In this document: in pieces, positions 9,625 through 19,264 of the stretch
How positions within the stretch are numbered: the stretch's first letter is position 1
Layout: each line of letters opens with the position of its first letter
Assembly (NCBI GenBank): GCA_903951445.1
Contig: CAJBBZ010000120.1
Coordinates: 1 to 64,000, forward strand
Source of the DNA: an uncultured beta proteobacterium
GTDB taxonomy: Bacteria; Pseudomonadota; Gammaproteobacteria; Burkholderiales; Burkholderiaceae_C
Length of the DNA: 64,000 nucleotides
Direction: 5' to 3'
Made by a program: the position numbers and the translations under genes
Notes under the pieces: model-generated
Seen by the model: the letters and a program-made list of their open reading frames with translations, nothing else
Databases searched by the model: none
Told to the model about the DNA's origin: nothing

Positions 9625-11046
9625 ATGCATATTGTTGTGGTCGGTGCCGGCATCATCGGCACCAGCACCGCCTGGTATTTGGCCGAGCGCGGCCACCAGG
9701 TCACGGTGGTGGAACGCCAGGCCGATGCGGCGCGGGAAACGAGTTTTGCCAACGCCGGGCAAATTTCGGTCAGCCATTGCGAGCCCTGGGCCAACCGCGA
9801 CGCGCCACTCAAAGCGCTGAAGTGGATGTTCAGCAAAGAAGCGCCGCTGTTGTTTAGGCCGCAATGGCCGCTGGGTGAAGGCTGGCAACAGTACCGCTGG
9901 AGTCTGCGCTTTTTGGCCGAATGCAACGATGCGGCATTCCACCGCAATGTGGGCCATATCGTGGCCCTGGGCGCTTATAGCCATGTGGCGCTCAAAGAAC
10001 TGGTGGCGCAAACCGGCATTGATTACCACCGGCTGGAGCGCGGCATCTCGCATTTTTTCGCCGACCAGGCTGCCTTTGACAGCGCCTGCGAATTGGCTGC
10101 CTTGATGCAGCAGTTTGGCGTGGAGCGCAAGGTGATCAGCACCGCTGAATTACTGCGCCTGGAGCCTACGCTGACTCCTTTTAGTGAGCGCATTGTGGGC
10201 GCTACCTTTACCGCCAGCGATGAGTCGGGTGACGCCTGTGTGTTTACACAAGGCCTGGCGCGGGCCTGTGCGGCGCGGGGTGTGGAGTTTTTGTTTTCGC
10301 ACAGTTTGGAAGGGCTGGACGTGGCAGGTGCCATGGTGCGCGGGGTGCGTGTGCGGCCTGTGACGCATGGTGGAGCGGGGGGTGGCTCTGGCCTATCTAG
10401 CGCGGCTGGCGCATATGACGCATCTTTAAGCGCGCGCGCCATTGCTTCCGATGCGGTGACGCCAGGGGCCAAAGCCTCGGGCAGCCTAGGCAGTGGCCGT
10501 ACGATCGCCGCCGATGCCGTGGTGATGGCCTGCGGCTCCTACAGCGCGCCATTGCTGCGCCGCGTGGGCGTGGACTTGCCGATTTACCCGGGCAAAGGCT
10601 ATAGCGCCACCTTCCCAATCTTGCGTCCCGAGCGGGCGCCTTCGGTATCGGTGATCGACGATTCGCGCAAGATTGCCATCACCCGCTTGGGCGACCAGAT
10701 CCGCGTGGCTGGCACCATCGAAGTCGGCAGCTACGACCTGGGTTTGGACAGCGCGGTGTCGCAAGCGCGCTGTCACATGCTGGCGCGCCGGGTAGAAGAA
10801 ATCTGGCCCGGCATGTGCGATACCCGCTTGGCCCATGAAGGCGGTAATCCGCAATTCTGGGCCGGCTTGCGCCCCGCCACGCCGACCAATATTCCCTATA
10901 TCGGCCAAACGCCGGTGCGGGGTCTATGGGTCAATGCTGGCCACGGCACCTTGGGCTGGACGCACGGCGCCGGTTCGGGCAAGGCCTTGGCTGCGCGCGT
11001 GGACGGAGAAGAGGCGATCGCCGGTTTCCCGTTTCTCGGCAAGTAA
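9625..11046 (+). CDS. dadA: D-amino acid dehydrogenase (DadA-like FAD oxidoreductase) with an internal low-complexity insertion
   Basis: MHIVVVGAGIIGTSTAWYLAERGHQVTVVERQADAARETSFANAGQIS...WAGLRPATPTNIPYIGQTPVRGLWVNAGHGTLGWT. Confidence 0.92.
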   Translation: MHIVVVGAGIIGTSTAWYLAERGHQVTVVERQADAARETSFANAGQISVSHCEPWANRDAPLKALKWMFSKEAPLLFRPQWPLGEGWQQYRWSLRFLAECNDAAFHRNVGHIVALGAYSHVALKELVAQTGIDYHRLERGISHFFADQAAFDSACELAALMQQFGVERKVISTAELLRLEPTLTPFSERIVGATFTASDESGDACVFTQGLARACAARGVEFLFSHSLEGLDVAGAMVRGVRVRPVTHGGAGGGSGLSSAAGAYDASLSARAIASDAVTPGAKASGSLGSGRTIAADAVVMACGSYSAPLLRRVGVDLPIYPGKGYSATFPILRPERAPSVSVIDDSRKIAITRLGDQIRVAGTIEVGSYDLGLDSAVSQARCHMLARRVEEIWPGMCDTRLAHEGGNPQFWAGLRPATPTNIPYIGQTPVRGLWVNAGHGTLGWTHGAGSGKALAARVDGEEAIAGFPFLGK

Positions 11047-11154
11047 ACGCGCGCGTTAAAAGTGCTGCTCAGTGTTGGCCAGGCCATAGCAATCCATGGC
11101 TTCCTACCAACGAAGATGGCGTGGCCTGCGTCACAGTAGCGCAGGTTGACCCAT

Positions 11155-12177
11155 TTATGCGGCGTGCGCCTGCTCCAGGCATTGCAAGAACGCGCGGGTG
11201 GCGCGGGATGCTTGCGGTGAGCGGCGGGTGATGGCGAAGAACTCGCAGTCGTAAAAAAACACCTCGGGCCGCACCGCCTGCATCTGGCCTTGCTGTACAA
11301 AACTTTGCGCATAGTGCTCGGGCAAAAAGCCGACAAAGCGGCCCGACAAAATCAAAGTGGCAATCGACTCTTGGTCAAAACCGGTGGCGCTGCGCGTCAG
11401 GCGCAATTGCTGGCTGACCTGCAAATTGGGCGAGTGGTAGCCCAAGCCGGCAAACGGTAAGGTGCGCACCGTTTCCCAATCCAAACCCTTGTGCGGGCTG
11501 CCAAACAAGGCATGACCGGGACCGCAGTACAAGCACATGTGTTCATCAAACAAGCGCGCATAGTGCAAGGCGCCGGAAGTGCGGTGGCCGGGGATGATGC
11601 CCAGGTGGAACTGGCCGTCAAGCACGCCGCGTTCTATCGCGTTGAGCGTGGCGACATGCAGATTGAGCGCGACATCGGGCGCGCGCGCCTGAAAGCGCGC
11701 AATCGCCTGCGCCACGCGGGCCTTGGGGTTGCTGGCGGTTTTGTCAAACACGGCGATTTGCAACTGGCCGCCCATGCGCTGGTGAATTTCATCGACACTG
11801 CTGCGAAACGCATCGGTGGCGGCCATTAGCTGGGTGGTTTGGGCGTAAATTTTTTGGCCCTCGGGCGTCAGGGCAAAACCGGCTCTTCCGCGACGGCACA
11901 GACGCAAGCCCAGGCGGGTTTCCAGGTCTTTGATATGGCGGCTGACGGTGGAGCTGCCGATATTGAGCTCCAACTCGGCAGCGGCCATGCCACCGCAGTC
12001 GGCCACCACCCGGAACACGCGCAGCAAGCGCAGGTCCATGTCGCTAAGCTGGCCTAGCGCCGGACGCGTGGGCATAGCGGCGGCTTGGGCGGGGGCCTTG
12101 CGCGGGGGCAACGCTTTGATGCTTGGCGTGCGCGCTTTGGCCGGTGCATTAGCTGCGATAGGGGACTTTGGTTTCAT
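11155..12177 (-). CDS. LysR-family transcriptional regulator, divergent from the aminotransferase
   Basis: DMDLRLLRVFRVVADCGGMAAAELELNIGSSTVSRHIKDLETRLGLRLCRRGRAGFALTPEG. Confidence 0.94.
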   Translation of the reverse strand: MKPKSPIAANAPAKARTPSIKALPPRKAPAQAAAMPTRPALGQLSDMDLRLLRVFRVVADCGGMAAAELELNIGSSTVSRHIKDLETRLGLRLCRRGRAGFALTPEGQKIYAQTTQLMAATDAFRSSVDEIHQRMGGQLQIAVFDKTASNPKARVAQAIARFQARAPDVALNLHVATLNAIERGVLDGQFHLGIIPGHRTSGALHYARLFDEHMCLYCGPGHALFGSPHKGLDWETVRTLPFAGLGYHSPNLQVSQQLRLTRSATGFDQESIATLILSGRFVGFLPEHYAQSFVQQGQMQAVRPEVFFYDCEFFAITRRSPQASRATRAFLQCLEQAHAA

Positions 12178-12312
12178 AGATTAGCAAGTAAATAGCGATA
12201 ATTCTCACTTTATAAGAGTAACAGAGAAGTTCACAATCTGCTTTTGCCTAAGTAATCCTGCACCTTTTGTGCGGCGCAAAAGGCTTTTTTGACCTACCAC
12301 CAGGAGACCGCC

Positions 12313-13683
12313 ATGAAACCCCATGACACCGCCACCCACGCACCGGTTGTGACCACCACCTCCCCTTACCCGCGCGACCCTGCTTGGATGGACGCGCACT
12401 GGATGGCCTATTCCGGCAACCGCAATTTCAAGGCCAATCCGCGCATGATGGTTAGCGCCAAGGGTGCTTATTACACCGACTCCAATGGGCGCAAAGTGAT
12501 GGACGGCCTGTCCGGCCTGTGGTGCTGCGGACTGGGCCATGGCCGCCAGGAAATCACCGACGCGGTGAGCCGCCAGATCGGCACCATGGAATATTCACCG
12601 GCCTTCCAATACGCGCATCCGCTGTCGTTTGAGTTGGCTAACAAAATCACCCAACTGATGCCCGAGGGCCTGGAGCGCGTGTTTTTTGCCGGCTCGGGTT
12701 CGGAGTGCGCAGACACCTCTCTGAAGATGGCGCGCGCCTACTGGCGTGCCAAAGGCATGGGCACCAAAACGCGCCTGATTGGCCGGGAAAAAGGTTACCA
12801 CGGCGTGAACTTTGGCGGTATCTCGGTCGGCGGCATTGGCGCCAACCGCAAGACCTTCGGCCAGGGCATCGAGGCCGATCACCTGCCGCACACCCAGTTA
12901 CCGCAAAACGTGTTCTCCCACGGCATGCCCGCCCACGGCATGGAGCTGGCCGACGAACTGCTGCGCCTGATTACGCTGCACGACGCATCCAACATCGCCG
13001 CCGTCATCGTCGAGCCGATGTCAGGCTCCGGCGGTGTGGTGGTGCCGCCGGTAGGCTACTTGGCGCGCTTGCGCGAGATTTGCACCGCCAACAACATCTT
13101 GTTGATTTTTGATGAAGTGATTACCGGCTTTGGCCGCTGCGGTGCCTACACCGGCGCTGCGGCTTTTGGTGTGACGCCAGACATCATGAACGTTGCCAAG
13201 CAAGTGACCAACGGCGCGCAGCCGCTGGGCGCAGTGGTGGCCAAGAAAGAAATCTACGACACCTTTATGGAGGCTGGCGGCCCCGAGTACCTGCTCGAGT
13301 TCATGCATGGCTATACCTATTCGGCCCATCCAGTGGCCTGCGCTGCGGGTATCGCCGCGCTGGATGTTTTGGTAAAGGAAAACATGATCGAACGCGTAGC
13401 CGCCATGGCGCCGTATTTTGAGCAAGCGGTGCACAGCCTCAAAGGCAGCAAAAACGTCACCGACATCCGCAATATTGGTTTGGCCGCAGGCTTCACCCTC
13501 GCCGCAGTGCCTGGTGAGCCCGCACGCCGCCCCTATGAAATCGCCATGCGCTGCCTGGAGAAAGGCTTTTACGTGCGCTACGGTGGCGACACCATTCAGT
13601 TGGCGCCGCCTTTCATCATCGAAAAGTCAGAAATCGACAGTCTGATCAATGCATTGGGCGAATCGATGAACGCAACGGACTAA
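12313..13683 (+). CDS. Class III omega-aminotransferase (beta-alanine--pyruvate type)
   Basis: GLSGLWCCGLGHGRQEITDAVSRQ...IFDEVITGFGRCGAYTGAAAFGVTPDIMNVAKQVTNGAQPLGAV. Confidence 0.92.
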   Translation: MKPHDTATHAPVVTTTSPYPRDPAWMDAHWMAYSGNRNFKANPRMMVSAKGAYYTDSNGRKVMDGLSGLWCCGLGHGRQEITDAVSRQIGTMEYSPAFQYAHPLSFELANKITQLMPEGLERVFFAGSGSECADTSLKMARAYWRAKGMGTKTRLIGREKGYHGVNFGGISVGGIGANRKTFGQGIEADHLPHTQLPQNVFSHGMPAHGMELADELLRLITLHDASNIAAVIVEPMSGSGGVVVPPVGYLARLREICTANNILLIFDEVITGFGRCGAYTGAAAFGVTPDIMNVAKQVTNGAQPLGAVVAKKEIYDTFMEAGGPEYLLEFMHGYTYSAHPVACAAGIAALDVLVKENMIERVAAMAPYFEQAVHSLKGSKNVTDIRNIGLAAGFTLAAVPGEPARRPYEIAMRCLEKGFYVRYGGDTIQLAPPFIIEKSEIDSLINALGESMNATD

Positions 13684-13712
13684 GGTCGCACTGCGCTTAG
13701 GCGCAAAGGCGC

Positions 13713-13738
13713 CCGCTGCGCCAGCGCTGGCGCAGCGG
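13713..13738. terminator. Perfect 26-bp GC-rich palindrome downstream of the aminotransferase
   Basis: CCGCTGCGCCAGCGCTGGCGCAGCGG, self-complementary; no T-tract, so terminator function is only possible. Confidence 0.4.
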
Positions 13739-14068
13739 CGCACTGCAACGCGAACCGACCATCCAAGCTACGGCGCGCCTGGCACTTGAAAAAAGCCTGT
13801 AAAGCCGCTGCCTGGGCCGTTGGGCGCCAAGCGCTGCCATCCAGGCTTGCCGGGTATGGGTCAGTCTGCGGCGCCACTAGGCGTCATACCCGATGGTGAT
13901 TTCTTTCAAGTTGACGGCGATTGCCAAACATCTCCACGGTGGACTTACGCACTATTCACGGCCAATACCATCGTCTTAGCGCGCATTTGCGATACTTCAA
14001 CACCACGCGCTTAGGGCACCAGCAAGCTTTTCCCGTATCTCTTTATCTTTAACCCGAGCATTTTTACT

Positions 14069-15574
14069 ATGTCCACACTACCCACTATCGGCCACCTGAT
14101 CGGCGGCCAATTAACCCAAGGCGGAAGCCGCAGCACCGAGGTGTTTAACCCCGCCACAGGCAAAGCCGAGAAAAAGCTTTTGTTGGCGGACAAATTAACC
14201 GTGGAGCAGGCGATTGCCAATGCCCAGGCCGCCTTCCCCGAGTGGCGCAACACGCCGCCGCTCAAGCGCGCGCGGGTGATGAGCAAGCTCAAAGTGCTGC
14301 TCGAAGAACATGCCGATGCCTTGTGTGCGCTGGTAACCGCCGAACACGGCAAAGTGCTGCCCGATGCCATGGGCGAACTGCAGCGCGGCATTGAAAACGT
14401 GGAATACGCCAGCTACGCGCCCGAATTGCTCAAAGGCGAGCACAGCAAAAACGTCGGTCCTTCGATCGACTCCTGGAGCGAATTCCAGGCCCTGGGCGTG
14501 ACCGCTGGTATCACCCCTTTTAACTTTCCCATCATGGTGCCTTTGTGGATGTGGCCTATGGCCGTGGCGTGCGGCAATACTTTTGTGCTCAAGCCCTCGG
14601 AGCGCGACCCCAGCAGCACCATGCTGGTAGCGCAATTGGCGCTGGAGGCAGGCCTGCCACCGGGCGTACTCAATGTGGTCAACGGCGACAAAGAGGCGGT
14701 GGACACGCTGCTCACCGACCCGCGCGTCAAGGCCATCAGCTTTGTGGGCAGCACGCCGATCGCTGAATACATTTACGCCACCGGCTGTGCCCACGGCAAG
14801 CGCGTGCAGGCCTTAGGCGGCGCGAAAAACCATGCGGTGGTGATGCCCGACGCGGATGTGGCCAATGCGGTGAACGCGCTTATGGGCGCGGCCTACGGCT
14901 CTTGCGGCGAGCGCTGCATGGCCATCCCCCTGGTAGTGGCGGTGGGTGACGCCACGGCGGATGCGGTGATTGCAGGCCTGAAGGTCGAGATCGCCAAGAT
15001 GAAAGTCGGCCCCGGCACCACCGCCGGTATGGATATGGGCCCGCTGGTCACCAAGGCGCATTTCGAGAAAGTGAAGGGCTATGTGGACCAGGGCGTGGCC
15101 GAAGGCGCCACCTTGGTAGTGGATGGACGCGGCGTACAGGTACCGGGCCACGAGCAAGGCTATTTTCTGGGTCCCTGCTTGTTTGACAACGTCAAACCCG
15201 GCATGGTGACGTACCAGGAAGAAATCTTCGGGCCGGTGCTGGGCGTGGTGCGTGTCAAGACCTTGCAAGAAGCCATGGACATGATCGACGCCCACGAGTA
15301 CGGCAACGGCACTTGCATCTTTACCCGCGACGGCGAGGCCGCCCGCTACTTCACCGACAACATTTTGGTGGGCATGGTGGGCGTCAATGTGCCCCTACCC
15401 GTTCCAGTGGCTTACCACTCTTTCGGGGGATGGAAGCGCTCGCTGTTCGGCGATTTGCATGCCTACGGACCAGATGCTGCGCGCTTTTATACCAAGCGTA
15501 AAACCATCACCCAACGCTGGCCTTCCGCTGGCGTACGGGAGGGAACCATGTTCAGTTTCCCGTCCAGTAAATAA
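14069..15574 (+). CDS. mmsA: CoA-acylating methylmalonate-semialdehyde dehydrogenase
   Basis: GHLIGGQLTQGGSRSTEVFNPATGK...GAKNHAVVMPDAD...AAYGSCGERCMAI...FGGWKRSLFGDLHAYG. Confidence 0.95.
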   Translation: MSTLPTIGHLIGGQLTQGGSRSTEVFNPATGKAEKKLLLADKLTVEQAIANAQAAFPEWRNTPPLKRARVMSKLKVLLEEHADALCALVTAEHGKVLPDAMGELQRGIENVEYASYAPELLKGEHSKNVGPSIDSWSEFQALGVTAGITPFNFPIMVPLWMWPMAVACGNTFVLKPSERDPSSTMLVAQLALEAGLPPGVLNVVNGDKEAVDTLLTDPRVKAISFVGSTPIAEYIYATGCAHGKRVQALGGAKNHAVVMPDADVANAVNALMGAAYGSCGERCMAIPLVVAVGDATADAVIAGLKVEIAKMKVGPGTTAGMDMGPLVTKAHFEKVKGYVDQGVAEGATLVVDGRGVQVPGHEQGYFLGPCLFDNVKPGMVTYQEEIFGPVLGVVRVKTLQEAMDMIDAHEYGNGTCIFTRDGEAARYFTDNILVGMVGVNVPLPVPVAYHSFGGWKRSLFGDLHAYGPDAARFYTKRKTITQRWPSAGVREGTMFSFPSSK

Positions 15575-15622
15575 CTTTTTTGGTAAATATATCGTTTAAT
15601 TTAAAAATATGGTGTAAGATAA

Positions 15623-15692
15623 CAAAAAATGACGAAAACAATGGATTTGTGCAAAATTCGACAGAACCGTCATTTTTTGAGACAATATTGTC
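15623..15692. promoter_or_regulatory. Inverted repeat CAAAAAATGACG-N33-CGTCATTTTTTG plus palindrome GACAATATTGTC upstream of a winged-helix gene
   Basis: 12/12 arms at 15623-15634 and 15668-15679; 12-bp palindrome at 15681-15692; AT-rich intergenic region. Confidence 0.55.
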
Positions 15693-15756
15693 GGATTTCA
15701 GATGTTGAACTGGAATGCTTCAATAAAAAACCATATTTCAACCGTTGGAGTCGATC

Positions 15757-16119
15757 ATGTCAAAAACTAAGGTAGCGAATTTTTCGCAGATGTACACCAA
15801 GTACCTCAATCTGGTCCAAGCTGTCCGCAGCTTGCCGAGCTTCCCGCAACTCGATGCCGTCGAGTCGCGAATGCTTAATGTTTTCGCGTCCGCGTGGCAC
15901 GAAGACAAACCGATTACGGTGCTGGAGGCCATGGTGATGCTGCCCGAGATTTCGACCACTACTGCGCATCGCCGTTTAAAGGCTTTGCGCAAAAAGGGAA
16001 TGATCGACCTGAACCTGGATAGCCAGGACAACCGCGTCAAGTACGTGGTGCCAACGAAAGCGACGCACCAGTACTTTGCGCAATTGGGGCAGTGCATGGA
16101 GAAGGCACAGGCAGTTTGA
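15757..16119 (+). CDS. Small winged-helix DNA-binding protein (MarR-like)
   Basis: VEAS-like helix...ITVLEAMVMLPEISTTTAHRRLKALRKKGMIDLNLDSQDNRVKYVVPT; wHTH plus wing pattern. Confidence 0.75.
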   Translation: MSKTKVANFSQMYTKYLNLVQAVRSLPSFPQLDAVESRMLNVFASAWHEDKPITVLEAMVMLPEISTTTAHRRLKALRKKGMIDLNLDSQDNRVKYVVPTKATHQYFAQLGQCMEKAQAV

Positions 16120-16208
16120 TGCTGCGCGGCTAAGGCCGCGATGAGCGTCAACTCCCGGGTCTTTTTCCTGTGCTGATGTGCAGGTAAAAATATGCGGGAG
16201 TGTGCGCA

Positions 16209-16754
16209 ATGCAATTGCAAAAAAACCTATGGGTCGTCGCAACGACGGCTCTGGCCTATGTAGGCCTTTTGTCTTTCAATCAATTCATCTTTTCGTCTTT
16301 TAACGCCTCGGGGTTTAGCAGCTTGGTGTTTTTGCCCAGTGGTTTAGGCCTTGTCTGCGTGCTTTTGTTCGTAGAGTGGGGCTCGCTGGGTATGGCGCTG
16401 GGCGCCTTGCTGATGGGCTTGGGCCAGGTCACTACCGGGGACCCGATGACGGTGCTGGGCGCGGCGGTGCTATCGGGTCTGGCGCCACTGTTAGCGCGCG
16501 CGCTGTGTCTGCGCTTGGCCGCCTTTGAAGAAAACCTGCAGGGCCTGACGGCCGCTTGCCTGTTGCGCATGACGGTGGCGTTTGCGGCGGTCAGTGCCCT
16601 GCTGCACCAGCTGTGGTTTGTGGCGAGCGGGCTAGGCGGCGATTTGTGGGGCGGGCTTGCACTGCACTTCACCGGCAATTTGCTCGGCACCCTCGTGGTC
16701 TTGTACAGCGCCAAACTGGTGCTGGACCGCTTGCCGCAGCTCAGCAGGGGATAA
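16209..16754 (+). CDS. Integral membrane protein, possibly MASE1-like
   Basis: Multiple hydrophobic stretches: WVVATTALAYVGLLSFNQFIF, LVFLPSGLGLVCVLLFVEWGSLGMALGALLMG, TGNLLGTLVVLYSAKLV. Confidence 0.65.
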   Translation: MQLQKNLWVVATTALAYVGLLSFNQFIFSSFNASGFSSLVFLPSGLGLVCVLLFVEWGSLGMALGALLMGLGQVTTGDPMTVLGAAVLSGLAPLLARALCLRLAAFEENLQGLTAACLLRMTVAFAAVSALLHQLWFVASGLGGDLWGGLALHFTGNLLGTLVVLYSAKLVLDRLPQLSRG

Positions 16755-16764
16755 TCCGCGCCAC

Positions 16765-18798
16765 ATGGCGCTTATCACCTTACTGGAAGCCCAACTCGCG
16801 TTTGGGCATGTACCCCTGCTAGACCACGCAGGCTTCTCACTAGAAACCCTGGAGCGCGTGGGCTTGATCGGCCGTAATGGCACCGGCAAATCCTCGCTGC
16901 TCAAAATCTTGGCTGGGCTGGAAAAACCCGATGACGGCGTGCTGCAAGTGCAAAGCCATATCCGCATCGCCTATGTCGCGCAAGAGCCGGATTTAGACGC
17001 CCAATCCAGCGTGTTTGATGCGGTGAGCGTGGGCTTGCAACGGGTGCGCGATTTGATCGACGAATACTCGCAAGGCCACGGCGACCTGGACGCGATGCAA
17101 AGCGAAATTGAGGCGCTGGACGGCTGGAACTGGGAGCAGCGCGTGGGCGAGACGCTGCACCGTTTGCATCTGGAGCCGGAGGCGATTGTCAGCACGCTCT
17201 CGGGCGGCACCAAAAAGCGGGTGGCGCTGGCGCAGGCCTTGGTAGCGCAGCCCGATGTGCTGCTGCTCGATGAGCCGACCAACCACCTGGACTTGGACAG
17301 TATTGAATGGCTGGAGGGCCTGCTGGTGGACTTTGGCGGCAGCATCATTACCGTGACGCACGACCGTTCTTTTCTGGACAATGTAGCCACGCGCATTGTG
17401 GAGTTGGATCGCGGCAAGCTCTTGTCTTATCCCGGCAATTTTGCAGCCTATCTGCTGCAAAAAGAAGAACAGTTAGCGCAAGAGGCGGTGATCAATGCGC
17501 GCGCCGACAAGCTGCTGGCGCAAGAAGAAGTATGGATACGCAAAGGCGTGGAAGCGCGCCGGACCCGGGCCACAGCACGCATCGTGCGCCTGGACAATTT
17601 GCGCGCGCAACGCGAAGCGCGGCGCGATGTGCTGGGCAGCGTAAACATGGACATCAGCAGCGGCGCAAGCAGCGGCAAGCTGGTGGCGGAGCTGACGCAT
17701 GTGTCTAAAAGCTTTGCCAATCCAAAAATGGTCCCTGATGCTGGGCAAACCAGCCTCGGCGATGGGGCAACTACGGCCATGGGACGGCACGGCGGGCGTG
17801 TGATCGTTCACGACTTCAGCGCCACGATTTTGCGCGGCGACAAGATCGGCCTGCTGGGCCCCAATGGCGCGGGTAAAACCACTTTGCTTAAATTAATTTT
17901 GGGCGAGCTCCAGCCCGATCCCGCACCTGCCAATGCACCCGCTCCTGAGCCCGGCCACAGCCCCTGGGGTACGGTGCGCCAAGGTGCGAATATTGCTGTC
18001 GCTTACTTTGACCAAATGCGCAATGCTTTGGACTTGGACGCGACGCTGGAAGACTTCATCAGCCCCGGCAGCGAATGGATTGAGATCGGCAATCGGCGCC
18101 AGCACGTGAAAAGCTATTTGGGGGATTTTTTGTTTTCGCCCGCACGTGCAAATTCGCCGGTACGGTCTTTAAGCGGTGGCGAGCGCAACCGCTTGTTGTT
18201 GGCTCGCCTGTTCGCCCGTCCGGCCAATGTGTTGGTGCTCGACGAGCCCACCAATGACTTAGACATCGACACCCTGGAGTTGCTGGAAGACCTGTTGCAA
18301 AACTACGACGGCACGGTGTTTCTGGTCAGCCACGACCGCACGTTTTTGGACAATGTGGTGACCAGCACCATCGCCTATGAAGGCCCGGGCCGTTGGCGCG
18401 AGTTTGAAGGCGGCGTACAAGATTGGTTGATTCAAAGCAAACGCTCCAATGCTATCGCCCAGTCCAAGGGACAAAAAGTCGCGCAAAGTATTAACTACGG
18501 GCGCGATGACAAACCAGCGGCCAGCGCAAAAACAACTGTCGCGCCACCACCGCCAGCCCCAGTGGCACCCGCAGCCAAAGCGCGCAAACTTAGCTACAAA
18601 GAGCAGCGCGAACTCGACGCCCTGCCCGCGCGCATCGCCGCGCTGGAGACTGAACAAGCGGGCATCAACGCGCAGCTTGCCGACGGTACGCTGTATGCCA
18701 GCGACAACGCCAAAGCCCTGCAACTGGCGCAACGCAACGCGGCGATTGACGGCGAGTTGCTGGACGCTTTAGAACGTTGGGAGCTTCTGGGCGCTTAA
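16765..18798 (+). CDS. uup: ABC-F family ATP-binding protein, Uup-like
   Basis: Two ABC cassettes: GRNGTGKSSLLKILAGLEKP, LSGGTKKRVALAQALVAQPDVLLLDEPTNHLD; GPNGAGKTTLLKLILGE, LSGGERNRLLLARLFARPANVLVLDEPTNDLD; C-terminal coiled-coil. Confidence 0.92.
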   Translation: MALITLLEAQLAFGHVPLLDHAGFSLETLERVGLIGRNGTGKSSLLKILAGLEKPDDGVLQVQSHIRIAYVAQEPDLDAQSSVFDAVSVGLQRVRDLIDEYSQGHGDLDAMQSEIEALDGWNWEQRVGETLHRLHLEPEAIVSTLSGGTKKRVALAQALVAQPDVLLLDEPTNHLDLDSIEWLEGLLVDFGGSIITVTHDRSFLDNVATRIVELDRGKLLSYPGNFAAYLLQKEEQLAQEAVINARADKLLAQEEVWIRKGVEARRTRATARIVRLDNLRAQREARRDVLGSVNMDISSGASSGKLVAELTHVSKSFANPKMVPDAGQTSLGDGATTAMGRHGGRVIVHDFSATILRGDKIGLLGPNGAGKTTLLKLILGELQPDPAPANAPAPEPGHSPWGTVRQGANIAVAYFDQMRNALDLDATLEDFISPGSEWIEIGNRRQHVKSYLGDFLFSPARANSPVRSLSGGERNRLLLARLFARPANVLVLDEPTNDLDIDTLELLEDLLQNYDGTVFLVSHDRTFLDNVVTSTIAYEGPGRWREFEGGVQDWLIQSKRSNAIAQSKGQKVAQSINYGRDDKPAASAKTTVAPPPPAPVAPAAKARKLSYKEQRELDALPARIAALETEQAGINAQLADGTLYASDNAKALQLAQRNAAIDGELLDALERWELLGA

Positions 18799-19262
18799 GG
18801 CGCTACCAGCGGCAAAGTGGGGAAGTAGTTGCGGTAGCGCGCCGCATCCCTTGTGAGCAATTGCATTTGCCCGACCAACGCATGCGCGCCGATGTAGAAA
18901 TCGGGCATGGGTGAAGTCTTGCTGCCTTGCGCTTGGCGGTACACCTTGAAGGCTTGCCCGGCCAGAAACGCGGCGTCCCAGGGCAAAGCTTCGCGCACCA
19001 AGGGCAAGCCGGCGAGCGCGGCTTCCAGATCGCTGGCGCGTTCAAAGCGGGGGCTAATTTCGGCCAGGATTAAGGGGTTGATCACCAGGGGCGCTATCGC
19101 AGCGCAGGCTTCGAGTTGGTCTAAAGACCAGGTGGCCCACTGCGGGTCGTCGGCCAGCACGTCGATGAGCACGCAGCTATCGACCAGCGTGGCGCGGGGC
19201 AAGGCCTGCACCAAGTAACGTGCGTTTGGCTCGGCGGCGATGTGCGGTGACGGCGCGGACAT
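18795..19262 (-). CDS. PIN-domain ribonuclease toxin (VapC-like)
   Basis: LVDSCVLIDVLADDPQW...NPLILAEISPRF...MPDFYIGAHALVGQMQLLTRDAARYRNYFPTLP; directly downstream of an AbrB-type antitoxin. Confidence 0.9.
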   Translation of the reverse strand: MSAPSPHIAAEPNARYLVQALPRATLVDSCVLIDVLADDPQWATWSLDQLEACAAIAPLVINPLILAEISPRFERASDLEAALAGLPLVREALPWDAAFLAGQAFKVYRQAQGSKTSPMPDFYIGAHALVGQMQLLTRDAARYRNYFPTLPLVAP

Positions 19263-19264
19263 GC

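Noticed and set aside
13860-14030. Possible decayed gene on the minus strand (…LAIAVNLKEITIGYDA*)
   Set aside because: Only a short open stretch without a domain match or continuous frame; insufficient to call a pseudogene.
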